A stretch of 15,312 bases of DNA from Bacteroidota bacterium (GCA_022709605.1 JAKLIM010000042.1:1-15312), one strand, 5' to 3'. Numbered from the stretch's first letter, positions 1 through 8,010 are shown. The notes: generated by a model not told the origin, from the sequence alone. Program-made: numbers and translations.

Positions 1-42
1 CTTATCCGTTTAAATCAGATTTATCCGTTAAATCCGCGTTCC
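1..42. repeat. Left copy of 42-nt direct repeat flanking the GxxExxY gene
   Basis: This segment matches 661-702 at 38 of 42 positions without gaps. Both copies begin CTTATCCGT and end AATCCGCGTTCC. The unit is itself made of short degenerate words (ATCCGT, AATCAG, ATCCGTT, ATCCGCG). Its end (31-42) pairs with GGAAACGCGGAT at 64-75, giving an 11-bp stem with one bulged base around a 21-nt AT-rich loop. The window begins here, so the repeat may extend further left. Confidence 0.85.
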
Positions 43-63
43 AATATTTAAAAAAAAATCAAT

Positions 64-106
64 GGAAACGCGGATATTGCGGATTTGGCTGATATTCGCT
101 GATTTT
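64..106. repeat. Inverted, internally repetitive GCGGAT/GCTGAT block downstream of the GxxExxY gene
   Basis: The block starts with GGAAACGCGGAT, the near reverse complement of the end of the 1-42 repeat. It runs on as four degenerate roughly 10-nt words: ACGCGGATAT, TGCGGATTT, GGCTGATAT and TCGCTGATTT. It lies just past the 3' end of the GxxExxY gene, which is on the minus strand. It could fold as a transcript-end structure or be part of the boundary of a dispersed element. Which of these applies is inference. Confidence 0.6.
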
Positions 107-147
107 ATATTTATATTTTAAAACGGATTTGTTTCGGATTTTTAATT

Positions 148-555
148 TCATAAATGAAATTGATCTGATTTTCTATTCTTACTTTTATTCAAGAAAATTT
201 TCCTGGTAAATTCAGCATTTTTCCCAAAATTAAACAGTAAACCCAGTTCAATTTTTGTTGCTTTTAAATAGTTTAATAGTTGTAATTCGTGCTCTTCTTG
301 TAATTTTACACGAGCTTTCAATTCAAGTATAATTACGTTATTAATAACAATATCAGCAAAATACTCTCCGACCAACTCAGATTCGTAATAAACATTGATT
401 GGTTGTTGACATTTCACGTCAAATCCAGCCTTCCGTAATTCAATAGCAAAAGCATTTTGATATACTTTTTCTAAAAAGCCATATCCCAATGTATTATAAA
501 CTTTATAATAACATTTAATAATCCTATCAGTCAATTCTTTATGCAAAAGTTCCAT
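148..555 (-). CDS. GxxExxY protein, PD-(D/E)XK nuclease-like fold
   Basis: This 135-residue protein carries the family signature GFLEKVY at residues 26-32 (the GxxExxY motif). A nuclease-like core follows, with D68 in ADIVI and E78-x-K80 in LELKA. This spacing is that of a PD-(D/E)XK active site, with two strands separated by a short turn. The length is normal for the family and no signal peptide or membrane segment is seen. The family is recurrent in Bacteroidota, Verrucomicrobia and Planctomycetes, and its function is not established. The gene stands alone between a pair of 42-nt direct repeats and close to the 3' end of the GH106 gene, which suggests it arrived as a cassette and does not belong to the sugar-degradation unit. 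I found no clear TAnnTTTG promoter just upstream. The family call is firm; nuclease activity is inference from the conserved residues. Confidence 0.9.
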   Translation of the reverse strand: MELLHKELTDRIIKCYYKVYNTLGYGFLEKVYQNAFAIELRKAGFDVKCQQPINVYYESELVGEYFADIVINNVIILELKARVKLQEEHELQLLNYLKATKIELGLLFNFGKNAEFTRKIFLNKSKNRKSDQFHL

Positions 556-604
556 AATTAAATATATTAAGTGGTTGTTTTAAAAAAATATTAGATTGTA
601 AATT

Positions 605-630
605 CTTATCCGTAATTTGCGAAGCAAATT
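605..630. repeat. Partial repeat start plus perfect hairpin upstream of the GxxExxY gene
   Basis: A CTTATCCGT word at 605-613 equals the first nine bases of the flanking 42-nt repeats. It is followed directly by AATTTGC-GAA-GCAAATT (614-630), a perfect 7-bp inverted repeat with a 3-nt loop. The hairpin is about 60 nt upstream of the minus-strand start codon at 555. It could be a transcript-end structure, an operator, or a vestige of the element boundary. Confidence 0.55.
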
Positions 631-660
631 AAAATCACGATAAAATCCGTTTAGATTATT

Positions 661-702
661 CTTATCCGTGTAAATCAGTTTTATCAGTAAAATCCGCGTT
701 CC
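661..702. repeat. Right copy of 42-nt direct repeat flanking the GxxExxY gene
   Basis: This is the partner of 1-42, in the same orientation, with mismatches only at unit positions 10, 19, 26 and 29. It ends 8 nt before the stop codon of the minus-strand GH106 gene at 711-713. The spacing from start to start is 660 nt, which would be the length of a cassette consisting of one repeat copy plus the GxxExxY gene. Confidence 0.85.
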
Positions 703-710
703 ATTTATTT

Positions 711-3497
711 TTATTTATAAACTTCTATCTTTACAGGTGAGCAAAGTCCTCTTTCAATGTGTTGCCAATGTACATATCCTGTTTTTTTATAATTTCTATC
801 CACGAAATTGATTTCATTAAAAATGCGCCAGTCAATTTTTTGACTGTCATAATCAGCAATACGGTTTGCCGGTAGATTCGTTACCTCAATTCTTAAATTA
901 TTAATGCCTTTTTTTAGCAATTTTCCTATTCGGCACTCAAATGGAGCTGCCCAAACTGTTCCTGCATCTCGTCCGTTCACATATACATGCGCACTTTCGC
1001 GAACATCACCCAAATTCAACACATATAATCCCTCATTATCAATTTTATCTATTTCAAATGTGGTCTCATATACTCCGGTACCTTTATTGATTGTTAGTAT
1101 TTGCTTATCTAAAGTTGTCCACGATTGTAATTTTGCCAGTTTGAATGTGTCTTTTATTTCAGGGTCACTCTGCATGAAATGTAATTTCCATTGATTATTT
1201 ACTGCAATTTTATTTGTTAATTCATCAATCCCGTATTTCCATCTGTCAACATTTACATCCTGATTTGTATAAGTTTTAAGAATCAATGATTCGCCGGATT
1301 TCAATTGCAAATATATTTCTGATGTAGAATTATTATTAAATAACGATGCTTTACCTGTTTCACCGGTCATGGGATTAAAAATAACTGCACTTTTTACAGG
1401 CACAGATAATGTTATCCAATCACTCACACTTTCACTTTTTAACGCAGAAATAAAGTAATGATAACCATCATCATTTGAACGCCTTACTAAATGCAGGCCA
1501 TGACGGGTAATTAATTCTTCTGATTTTACACCTGCTTCCTCCAGTGTTTTTTTATAATCGGTTCCAGTAATAATTAATCCTTTTCCAAATGGTTGTTTGC
1601 CGGTGTCTTGAAAAGTTGTGTAATGCGTAAATTCTTTTACTATTCTTTTCAACATCGAACGCTTTTTCTTTAGTTCACTCCATCCCGGTACATCAGTCGG
1701 ATAATTACCCAGGAATACAATTTTTGCACCCTGCTTTGCTAAATCAGATATATGTTTCAGCACATTCAATGGCATCTTTTTTACTGACGGAAGAATCAAT
1801 GCTTTGTAACCAACACCACTTTCAGTAACAATCTGACCATCCACACATTTAGCCGAGAGTATAAATCTATCGGAGGTATAATCCATATCATATCCATTTT
1901 TATAAATTGAATTTACAACGTGAATAAATTCCGGCATTCGTTTTTCCATGCCATGAATATCAAACTGCAACAAGCGTCCACTTTGTTCGTGCCACACATC
2001 GTAAACCGGTAAATAAACCAGAAAATCATTGTCAGGTTTGCCCATTTGCAAAAACGACTGACAGCGTGTGATATAATTCATCATGGCCGGCGCATCGCGC
2101 CATATCGTGTTGGTGGGTGACATATCGATGGAAGCATAAAATTTCCATCCGGGCCAGGCAGCTTCACGTGGTGAATAAGTGGTTCCATGAAAGAAAATAT
2201 GATTCACACCGGCTACAAACATCAGGTCCAGGTCAGGTTTACATTGCGATAGCGATGTGCGGAAATGTTCCGTCAACCAGGTGAATGTTTCTGATGAAGT
2301 GTATGGTTTTCCGGCAATATGAGCTGCTGACGAAGCATATTTAAGCATCGAAAGTTCCGAATCGTTTTTGCGTGTAAGCGAATCGGTGCGCAATCCTTTG
2401 ATTCCAAAATCCGACAAACCAAAACCTTCGCATTCGGGCACATCAACCGTAGCATACAAGTCAATCAGGTTTCCGGGCGAACCGTGTGCCTGATTACGCG
2501 TCTTACTTCCGTGAGCGTGTGCCCAGTCTGTCCATTGTTGTGTGAAGTTTTCGAGCAACAATTCAGCCATTGTCTCCCGGTAATCCGAAACCAACCGCGC
2601 CGTTTCGTCGGTACGTTCTTTGGCCAGAAATGCAGGTAAATGTTCTTCCAGTTTGTATCCGCGGCGTTGCTGAAACTGTTCGAAAAAATCTTCTGTCCAG
2701 TCAGCTCCATACACTTCGTACGAATCGTTGAAAAAATTGTGCGGATAAGCTGTATTGTTTGCTGCAAAAGCTTTATCGAACCGCGAAAAATAATTCCCCA
2801 CTGCTTTTTTCGAAAAATGATCCATCACGTAACCTTCTCCTCCGGGAGCTGCACGTTTCACCATCTGAAAAGTCTTTCCATTGAAAACGGCAATGATTGT
2901 CCATTCGCCTTTGGGCGCTTTCCAGTTTAATTTTTGGTCGGCAGCAAGCAGTTTTGTCAGATTCAACATCTTATTCTGATTGAAAGCCATTACCCGCAAG
3001 AGTTTTGCTTTTTGTTGGTCTTTTTCCTTTGGAATAATTATTTCAGTAAAATTTTCACCAACTTTCACCACATATTCCCTGAAAACCAGTTTTGAAGCAG
3101 CATCTTCAACTGTCACTTCCGGCCCGCCAAATGGCCAACCGGTACCGGTATTCATATCCGTTTGGATGCCAACACGATTATTAGTTGCCTGTGTGAACGA
3201 AAGCATGTTCATCCATTTTTCAGAAAGAAACGGAATTTCGTTGGCTGCGTTTTTTTGTACTCCATAAATGGGCGTAATCTCTACACTACCGATTCCGGCA
3301 CGTGCATATTCTTCGAGATTATATTGCAAATTGGCTTTATCAACCGCGCTTCCCATCCACCACCATCGGGTACCGGGTTTCATTTCGGGAGTAATGGTTG
3401 GCCAGAGAAGCCCAAGCTCCAGCCCCCCTGCCCCCCAAAGGGGGTTCATAGAGCAGCAAAGTATGAATAGTAATGCGATTTTTTTCAGTGTTTTCAT
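711..3497 (-). CDS. Secreted GH106-type alpha-L-rhamnosidase
   Basis: This 928-residue exported enzyme is predicted to remove terminal alpha-L-rhamnose from polysaccharides or glycosides in the periplasm. Residues 1-16 form a basic-hydrophobic signal peptide. The mature N-terminus has the GH106 hallmark WPTITPEMKPGTRWWWMGSA (32-51), followed by DMNTGTGWPFGGP (114-126), NDSYEVYGADWTE near 257-269, DVPECEGFG near 352-360 and SSETFTWLTEHF further on. These acidic residues are the likely active-site region; I do not assign the catalytic pair. The last 120 residues form a jelly-roll-like segment (YVLNLGDVRESAHVYVNG) typical of a carbohydrate-binding or accessory beta-sandwich. It lies 117 nt downstream of the GH2 gene on the same strand and has no obvious promoter of its own, so co-transcription is likely. 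Residues 18-31 (NPLWGAGGLELGLL) are not family sequence and come from an inserted GC-rich repeat. Substrate specificity is inferred from the family. Confidence 0.87.
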   Translation of the reverse strand: MKTLKKIALLFILCCSMNPLWGAGGLELGLLWPTITPEMKPGTRWWWMGSAVDKANLQYNLEEYARAGIGSVEITPIYGVQKNAANEIPFLSEKWMNMLSFTQATNNRVGIQTDMNTGTGWPFGGPEVTVEDAASKLVFREYVVKVGENFTEIIIPKEKDQQKAKLLRVMAFNQNKMLNLTKLLAADQKLNWKAPKGEWTIIAVFNGKTFQMVKRAAPGGEGYVMDHFSKKAVGNYFSRFDKAFAANNTAYPHNFFNDSYEVYGADWTEDFFEQFQQRRGYKLEEHLPAFLAKERTDETARLVSDYRETMAELLLENFTQQWTDWAHAHGSKTRNQAHGSPGNLIDLYATVDVPECEGFGLSDFGIKGLRTDSLTRKNDSELSMLKYASSAAHIAGKPYTSSETFTWLTEHFRTSLSQCKPDLDLMFVAGVNHIFFHGTTYSPREAAWPGWKFYASIDMSPTNTIWRDAPAMMNYITRCQSFLQMGKPDNDFLVYLPVYDVWHEQSGRLLQFDIHGMEKRMPEFIHVVNSIYKNGYDMDYTSDRFILSAKCVDGQIVTESGVGYKALILPSVKKMPLNVLKHISDLAKQGAKIVFLGNYPTDVPGWSELKKKRSMLKRIVKEFTHYTTFQDTGKQPFGKGLIITGTDYKKTLEEAGVKSEELITRHGLHLVRRSNDDGYHYFISALKSESVSDWITLSVPVKSAVIFNPMTGETGKASLFNNNSTSEIYLQLKSGESLILKTYTNQDVNVDRWKYGIDELTNKIAVNNQWKLHFMQSDPEIKDTFKLAKLQSWTTLDKQILTINKGTGVYETTFEIDKIDNEGLYVLNLGDVRESAHVYVNGRDAGTVWAAPFECRIGKLLKKGINNLRIEVTNLPANRIADYDSQKIDWRIFNEINFVDRNYKKTGYVHWQHIERGLCSPVKIEVYK
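3405..3446. repeat. GC-rich repeat insertion inside the GH106 coding sequence
   Basis: The plus strand reads CCCCCC-TG-CCCCCC-AAA-GGGGG around 3423-3444, including the hairpin CCCCC-AAA-GGGGG (3432-3444). It resembles the C5/G5 repeats at 3551-3624. On the minus strand it is read in frame as residues 18-31 of the GH106 protein, between the signal-peptide core and the conserved WPTIT start of the mature domain. The exact edges are approximate, especially at the 3405 side. Confidence 0.65.
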
Positions 3498-3550
3498 CTT
3501 TTTTTGATTTTGATTGTAATGAAATTTATATAAATCAATACTAATTTAAG

Positions 3551-3624
3551 TCCCCCTTCGGGGGTTCGGGGGCTAATCCTTCGGGGGATTTAGGGGGCTT
3601 TCCCCCTTCGGGGGTTAGGGGGCT
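3551..3624. repeat. GC-rich tandem hairpin repeat between GH2 and GH106 genes
   Basis: Two 24-nt copies, 3551-3574 and 3601-3624, start exactly 50 bp apart and differ at one base. Each contains CCCCC-TTC-GGGGG (3552-3564 and 3602-3614), and on the plus strand the loop is the stable C(UUCG)G form. A third partial motif, CCTTCGGGGGATTTAGGGGG, lies between them. The right copy overlaps the GH2 gene: its GCCCCCTAA on the minus strand encodes the last residues and the stop. In the minus-strand operon transcript these hairpins lie between the two enzymes and could stabilise the upstream message or attenuate read-through. Confidence 0.85.
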
Positions 3625-6440
3625 CTAAAATCAAACCATATTTTCATACTGATTCCCTCATCTCCTTTTTTGATGCGAACCGAAGCCGGTTGACTGTTGG
3701 GTCCGAGATGCGGAATGGGTTTGAAATCGCGTATCGCAGGTATTTCGTACAAGAAAGAAATATCGCCGCCCGGAAATGCCGGCATCGAATTTTCCAGTCG
3801 CTTTTTGGGTTCTTCGGGTGTGAAAACACGCAGAAACAAGCCATCACTTTCGCTGTAGAAACTGAAAATTGACTCCTTTGTTTGCATGGTTGCCCAATAC
3901 ATATTGGCATGATAGCCTTTAAATTCGGGATAAACAAGACTTTCGAAGCTTTCGCCGGTGATGGTATTGTTGTATTCCTTGTTCCAAAGTCCGTAATTGG
4001 TGCCTTTGATTCTGTTTTTCCAAACGCGGTACGGACCACGTCCAAACCATTCCATGCCCATCATTCTGTTTTCAGGATAAGAGAAAGTCAATCCGAAGTT
4101 GGTTATGTTTTCTTCCATAAATGAGTCATCGAAACCTGTTCCGCCCGAAGCCCTGTTCAACATGATGGCCGACATGTGAAACAAGCCCGAAGGAGTCATT
4201 TCCCAACGAATAGAATCTACTCCGCCCAAATAGAAGAATGTCAAAACGGATTTATCTCCTTCCTGACGGATTTTATGTTCTTTCAACTTTATTTTCATTC
4301 CTACAGCCACCGGACCGTTGTTGAACGAAACCAACCCGCATTTATTTTTCACTTCGGTTATCAAACCTGTGTTCAGGTTAAACTGCACTTTTATTACTCC
4401 ACCCAGAAGCGTGGCGGTGCTGTCTTTCAGTTCATAAGTAGCTGCACCTTCTTGATTTACGCTTTTAATTTGTTCTGCGGTATAAGTTGCAGCCAATTGC
4501 ACCGGAACTGTCCAATTACAAACTGAACTTCCGTTTCCGTCCATGGCTTCGAGTTCAAGCACGTTCGCTTTGAAAAACAGTTCTGAAACGGGTAATTTGA
4601 TTTTGGCAGTTTCACCACGCGCTATGTCGGGCAATATTATCTGTCCTTCTTCCACCAATTTCTTTTTCGATTCGGTAAGTGGCGAAGCGATGGAATACAA
4701 ACGGTATTTCAAGGTGTGTTTGCCCAACGTGCTGAATAAATAATCGTTGGTCACAAAAAGTTCACCGTTGAATGAAGGGGTAATCATAAATTTACGGATT
4801 TGCACCGGTGACCAAATTTCACGAATGGTATAAAAACTTCCTTCTTTTTCGCGGTAAGGACCAAAAATTCCATCCGGCGCATTCGATCCATCCGAATCCA
4901 ATATGCCACCTTTGTCGGAACGTTTCACCGCTTCGTCGGCAAAGCACCAGGTAAAAGCACCTGCAAAAAGCGGACTTTCAATCCATTTCAGCCAAAAATC
5001 TTCCATTCCTGCGCCATTTCCCTGATCGTATAGACCGTGGGCAAATTCGGCAGGCATAAACACCTTGAAACCATTTGTAAAACGTGCAACACCGGTTTGG
5101 TAAGCAGGATAATGATGCGTATCGAGGTCGTCAAAATCAGCCCAGGGGTGAATCACATGACGCTTTTGAGGATCGTACTTCGCAAATTCATTGTCGAGTG
5201 CCGTATTCCAGCCGCCTTCATTTCCGTTGTTCCAAAGTATTATACAAGGATGATTTACATCGCGTACAACCATTTCTTTTACCAGCTTTCTACCGACTTC
5301 GGTGTCGTATGCATTTTGCCATCCCGCTAATTCATTCAAATAAAAAATGCCCAACGAATCGCACATATCCAGAAAATGTTTGTCCGGCGGATAATGAGAG
5401 CGAACCGCATTCATATTCATTTCTTTCAGCAATTTAGCATCCTGCAAACTGATTTCGCGGTTGGTAGTTCTTCCTCCATCGGGATGAGATGAGTGACGGT
5501 TTGTTCCTTTCAACACCACTTTTACGCCATTTACATAAATACCATCCTGTTTGCGAAATTCTATGGTGCGGAATCCAATTCGTTCGGTAAACGTGTGAAC
5601 AGTTTGGTTTTGTTCGTTTTTAAGTTCGAGGGTGAGTCGGTACAACTGTGGATTCTCAGTATTCCAGCTCAGCACATTATCCCACTTTACCGAAATATTG
5701 TGTTTGGTAGCTCCTGCCTCAAGATTGATGTTGTGCGTATTGAATTTAATTTTCATTTTAGGATGCGAAATCCCGGCAACCAACTTATAGTTTTGTGGTA
5801 GTGAAGTAGTAAATATTTCGGCAGATAATTTACCATCGGCCTGTGCATTTACGGCAATGCGTTCAATATTGATTTGTGGTTTTGCTTCGAGATAAACCGG
5901 ACGATAAATACCGCCAAATAACCACCAATCCGCCCGACGCTCCGCGGCATTCACTGATTTATTAGCGGAATGTTTTGAAACTTTTACCTCCAGTTTATTT
6001 TTTCCGCCAATTTTAAGTTTGTCGGTAATGTTGTACGAAAACCGGTAAAAACCACCCTGATGAATTTCTCCGGCCAACAAACCGTTTATTTTCACTTCGG
6101 TATCGGTCATCACCCCTTCGAAAACGATGGTCACCTGTTTATTTTTCCACGAAGCAGGCACTGAAAAGCTGTACTCGTACTTGCCTTCTTCCATACTTGG
6201 GTTTTTCAGTCCGGCTTTATACCAACGACCGTACGTATATTCGCCAAAACCCTGAATCTCCCATTGTGCCGGGACTTTAATTTTGCTCCATTTGCCGCTG
6301 TTCATGCCGGCTGAGCAGTAAAATTTCCAGGTTGTTTCGTTGCCTAAACCCGTTCCAGAGAGGTACTGAACTTCGGTTTGTTGCGCCGAAATGAAAGATG
6401 CGAAGAATAAAAAGAAAATGATTTGAAATGATTTTTTCAT
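3615..6440 (-). CDS. Secreted GH2 beta-galactosidase-type enzyme
   Basis: This 941-residue glycoside hydrolase is predicted to release beta-linked galactose or a related sugar in the periplasm. It has a signal peptide (1-20, ending ISAQ) and a sugar-binding jelly roll that includes WYKAG (about 73-77) and RRADWWLFGGIYRPVYLEA (168-186). An Ig-like domain follows at about 190-295. The TIM barrel starts near VNGVKVVLKGTNRHSSHPDGG. The acid/base candidate is E408 in ILWNNGNEGG and the nucleophile candidate is E465 in FMPAEFAHG. The C-terminal region (about 680-930) contains WFGRGPYRVWKNR and resembles the small-chain-like beta-sandwich of LacZ-type enzymes. It is the first gene of a minus-strand pair with the GH106 gene and has a good promoter match at 6474-6504. 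The final residues and stop (RAP-stop) come from a GC-rich repeat, so the native C-terminus may have been altered. The GH2 family is secure; the exact substrate is not. Confidence 0.92.
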   Translation of the reverse strand: MKKSFQIIFFLFFASFISAQQTEVQYLSGTGLGNETTWKFYCSAGMNSGKWSKIKVPAQWEIQGFGEYTYGRWYKAGLKNPSMEEGKYEYSFSVPASWKNKQVTIVFEGVMTDTEVKINGLLAGEIHQGGFYRFSYNITDKLKIGGKNKLEVKVSKHSANKSVNAAERRADWWLFGGIYRPVYLEAKPQINIERIAVNAQADGKLSAEIFTTSLPQNYKLVAGISHPKMKIKFNTHNINLEAGATKHNISVKWDNVLSWNTENPQLYRLTLELKNEQNQTVHTFTERIGFRTIEFRKQDGIYVNGVKVVLKGTNRHSSHPDGGRTTNREISLQDAKLLKEMNMNAVRSHYPPDKHFLDMCDSLGIFYLNELAGWQNAYDTEVGRKLVKEMVVRDVNHPCIILWNNGNEGGWNTALDNEFAKYDPQKRHVIHPWADFDDLDTHHYPAYQTGVARFTNGFKVFMPAEFAHGLYDQGNGAGMEDFWLKWIESPLFAGAFTWCFADEAVKRSDKGGILDSDGSNAPDGIFGPYREKEGSFYTIREIWSPVQIRKFMITPSFNGELFVTNDYLFSTLGKHTLKYRLYSIASPLTESKKKLVEEGQIILPDIARGETAKIKLPVSELFFKANVLELEAMDGNGSSVCNWTVPVQLAATYTAEQIKSVNQEGAATYELKDSTATLLGGVIKVQFNLNTGLITEVKNKCGLVSFNNGPVAVGMKIKLKEHKIRQEGDKSVLTFFYLGGVDSIRWEMTPSGLFHMSAIMLNRASGGTGFDDSFMEENITNFGLTFSYPENRMMGMEWFGRGPYRVWKNRIKGTNYGLWNKEYNNTITGESFESLVYPEFKGYHANMYWATMQTKESIFSFYSESDGLFLRVFTPEEPKKRLENSMPAFPGGDISFLYEIPAIRDFKPIPHLGPNSQPASVRIKKGDEGISMKIWFDFRAP

Positions 6441-6473
6441 GATGTGTTATAGCTATTTGCAGTTTTTACCAAA

Positions 6474-6504
6474 CAAATATAGGAAATACAAATCATACTC
6501 CGAA
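6474..6504 (-). promoter_or_regulatory. Predicted Bacteroidota promoter for the GH2-GH106 unit
   Basis: On the minus strand TATATTTG (6474-6481) is a perfect match to the -7 consensus TAnnTTTG. A TTCG (6501-6504, three of four bases of the -33 TTTG) lies 19 nt upstream. The -7 box is 33 nt before the GH2 start codon, leaving a short leader. Confidence 0.65.
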
Positions 6505-7140
6505 ATGAAAAATCAGATATTGATATTTTTTGAATAATAAGCAATGATATTGTACAAAAATCAAGGAAAATTTATTTGAAACTATGACAGTTGAATGTAA
6601 ATGTAACATTTTAAGTTATAAGACTGTGACAGTTCATTATTAATGCACTAATTTAATGTTTAAGACTGTATAAGTTGAATATTGATGCACATAATTAACA
6701 TTGAAGACCGTAGGAATTGAATATTGATACACAAATTTAACATTGAAGACTGTAAAAATGAATATTGATGCACAAATTTAACATTGAAGCTTGTTGGAAT
6801 TGATTATTGATGCACATATTTAACATTGAAGACTGTAAAAGTTGATTATTCCTGCAAACTTTTATATTTATGACTGTAACAGTTTATTCATAATCCGACA
6901 TTTCGACTTTTAGGGCTGTGAATGATCTGTTTGTGCGAGTATTTATTAAATATCAAAAAATAAGTACCGGGAATAATTGTAAAATATATACCTGATAACC
7001 TGAAAGAATTGCTCAAAAAATTTCGAACAGTCCGAAATATAAACATAGTGAATGTTCTGCCAGAAGTAATTATGAATACTCAATTATGCAAGTGCCGGGG
7101 GATTGATGTTTATTATTGAAAAATTTATTTAACAGTTATG
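6505..7140. other. Divergent intergenic region between the GH2 promoter and the J-domain gene promoter
   Basis: No protein-coding gene is supported here. The central 334 nt (6580-6913) are the 42-bp tandem array listed separately. The rest is AT-rich with no convincing RNA gene. A short inverted repeat TTTCG-AACAGTC-CGAAA occurs near 7019-7036, and its loop contains the reverse complement of the GACTGT word that starts each array unit. Confidence 0.6.
6580..6913. repeat. Eight-copy 42-bp degenerate tandem repeat array
   Basis: The units start at 6580, 6622, 6664, 6706, 6748, 6789, 6831 and 6872, six of 42 bp and two (6748, 6831) of 41 bp. Unit order is GACTGTAAAAGTTGAATATT, then GATGCACAAATTT, then AACATTGAA. 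The central units at 6664-6830 are the most alike, and the outer ones (6580, 6831, 6872) have drifted. A ninth start, GGCTGTGAA, at 6914 fades out. There is no constant-repeat/variable-spacer pattern. The array lies between divergent promoters. A 42-bp period equals four helical turns, so each unit would present the same face to a DNA-binding protein. That role is inference. Confidence 0.92.
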
Positions 7141-7171
7141 ATTGATTTATGAAATGGAATTCATAATTTTG
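7141..7171 (+). promoter_or_regulatory. Predicted promoter of the J-domain/HIRAN pair
   Basis: TAATTTTG at 7164-7171 fits the Bacteroidota -7 consensus TAnnTTTG. ATTG at 7141-7144 (three of four to TTTG) lies 19 nt upstream as the -33 element. The start codon at 7198 is 26 nt beyond the -7 box. Confidence 0.55.
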
Positions 7172-7197
7172 GGGTGTTAAATTAAGCACATTATTCC

Positions 7198-8010
7198 ATG
7201 TTACCCGATCTGACTCCTGAACAAAAATTGCTGGATATACAGTTCGATATCTTGCGAAAAGAGTTTTCGGAACTGTTGGAACAAAAAAACGAAATGCTCA
7301 CTTACGACGAGCCTTTCCTTACAGCATTGTATCTTAACGCCATAGGGCAACGGCAACATCGAAAATACGGCCTCGGGGTGGAAATTAAAATACTGTTTCA
7401 GCGCATACAGCTGATGCAAGCCTATATCAACCAAAATATATATCCCGACAAACCACTGATAGAACGAAAACTGGAAAAGCAATTTAAAGAATATCATCAG
7501 AAGATTGCTGCTGAAGCCGAAAGACTGGCGGTGGCCAAAAAATTCCTGACCGACACTAATTTTCTGCCGCCACATATTGTTCAGAAAATAAAAGAAGTGT
7601 ACATAACCATCGTAAAAAAGCTACACCCCGACATCAACCCTAATGCTACCGAACAGGAAAAAGATTTGCTTCTACAGGCCCAGGCAGCTTACGAGCTAAG
7701 TAACCTCGATGCCCTGAATGCTATATTGTTGAGTCTGGATTTGAACGCTCCGGCCCAAATAATAAGCCTCACAGGACTGAAAGAACAAGTGACCAAACTG
7801 GGAGAGCATGTTACAAAACTGAAAAATCAATTGACGGAACTGAAAACAAAATTCCCGTTCTCGTACCGCGACAAACTGGCCGACGAAGGCTGGATAAACA
7901 GCGAACAACAAAGTCTGGACAACGACATTGCCGCATTATTAATCGAAAAGAAAAAATACACCGAATATCTGCTGTTGATGGACGAATGGAAACCACAAGT
8001 ATTAAACTAA
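7198..8010 (+). CDS. Coiled-coil protein with internal J-domain-like segment
   Basis: This is a 270-residue cytosolic protein. Residues 1-115 are mostly charged helix with heptad-like stretches. Residues about 123-180 read like a J domain, with helix II IVQKIKEVYITIVKKL, the HPD tripeptide at 143-145, and a helix III AQAAYELSNLDALNAILLSL. Residues 190-255 form a second coiled coil rich in K, L and E. HPD is the motif by which J proteins stimulate the ATPase of DnaK-type Hsp70s, so this is probably a specialised co-chaperone that couples a client bound by its coiled coils to DnaK. It has no zinc-finger or G/F region of true DnaJ. The HIRAN gene follows after 28 nt in the same direction. A short GC-rich repeat begins at its stop codon. 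The J-domain call is fairly strong; the client is unknown. Confidence 0.8.
   Translation: MLPDLTPEQKLLDIQFDILRKEFSELLEQKNEMLTYDEPFLTALYLNAIGQRQHRKYGLGVEIKILFQRIQLMQAYINQNIYPDKPLIERKLEKQFKEYHQKIAAEAERLAVAKKFLTDTNFLPPHIVQKIKEVYITIVKKLHPDINPNATEQEKDLLLQAQAAYELSNLDALNAILLSLDLNAPAQIISLTGLKEQVTKLGEHVTKLKNQLTELKTKFPFSYRDKLADEGWINSEQQSLDNDIAALLIEKKKYTEYLLLMDEWKPQVLN

Noticed and set aside
2980..3267. Plus-strand ORFs inside the GH106 and GH2 genes
   Set aside because: They are antisense shadows of long, motif-supported minus-strand genes and carry no recognisable domains.
3551..3624. Ordinary Rho-independent terminator after the GH2 gene
   Set aside because: The hairpins repeat with a 50-bp period, overlap the coding end and lack a downstream T tract in the transcript direction, so a dispersed repeat fits better. 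Some termination activity remains possible.
6580..6913. CRISPR array
   Set aside because: The whole 42-bp unit is repeated with drift. There is no invariant repeat alternating with unique spacers, and no cas gene is present.
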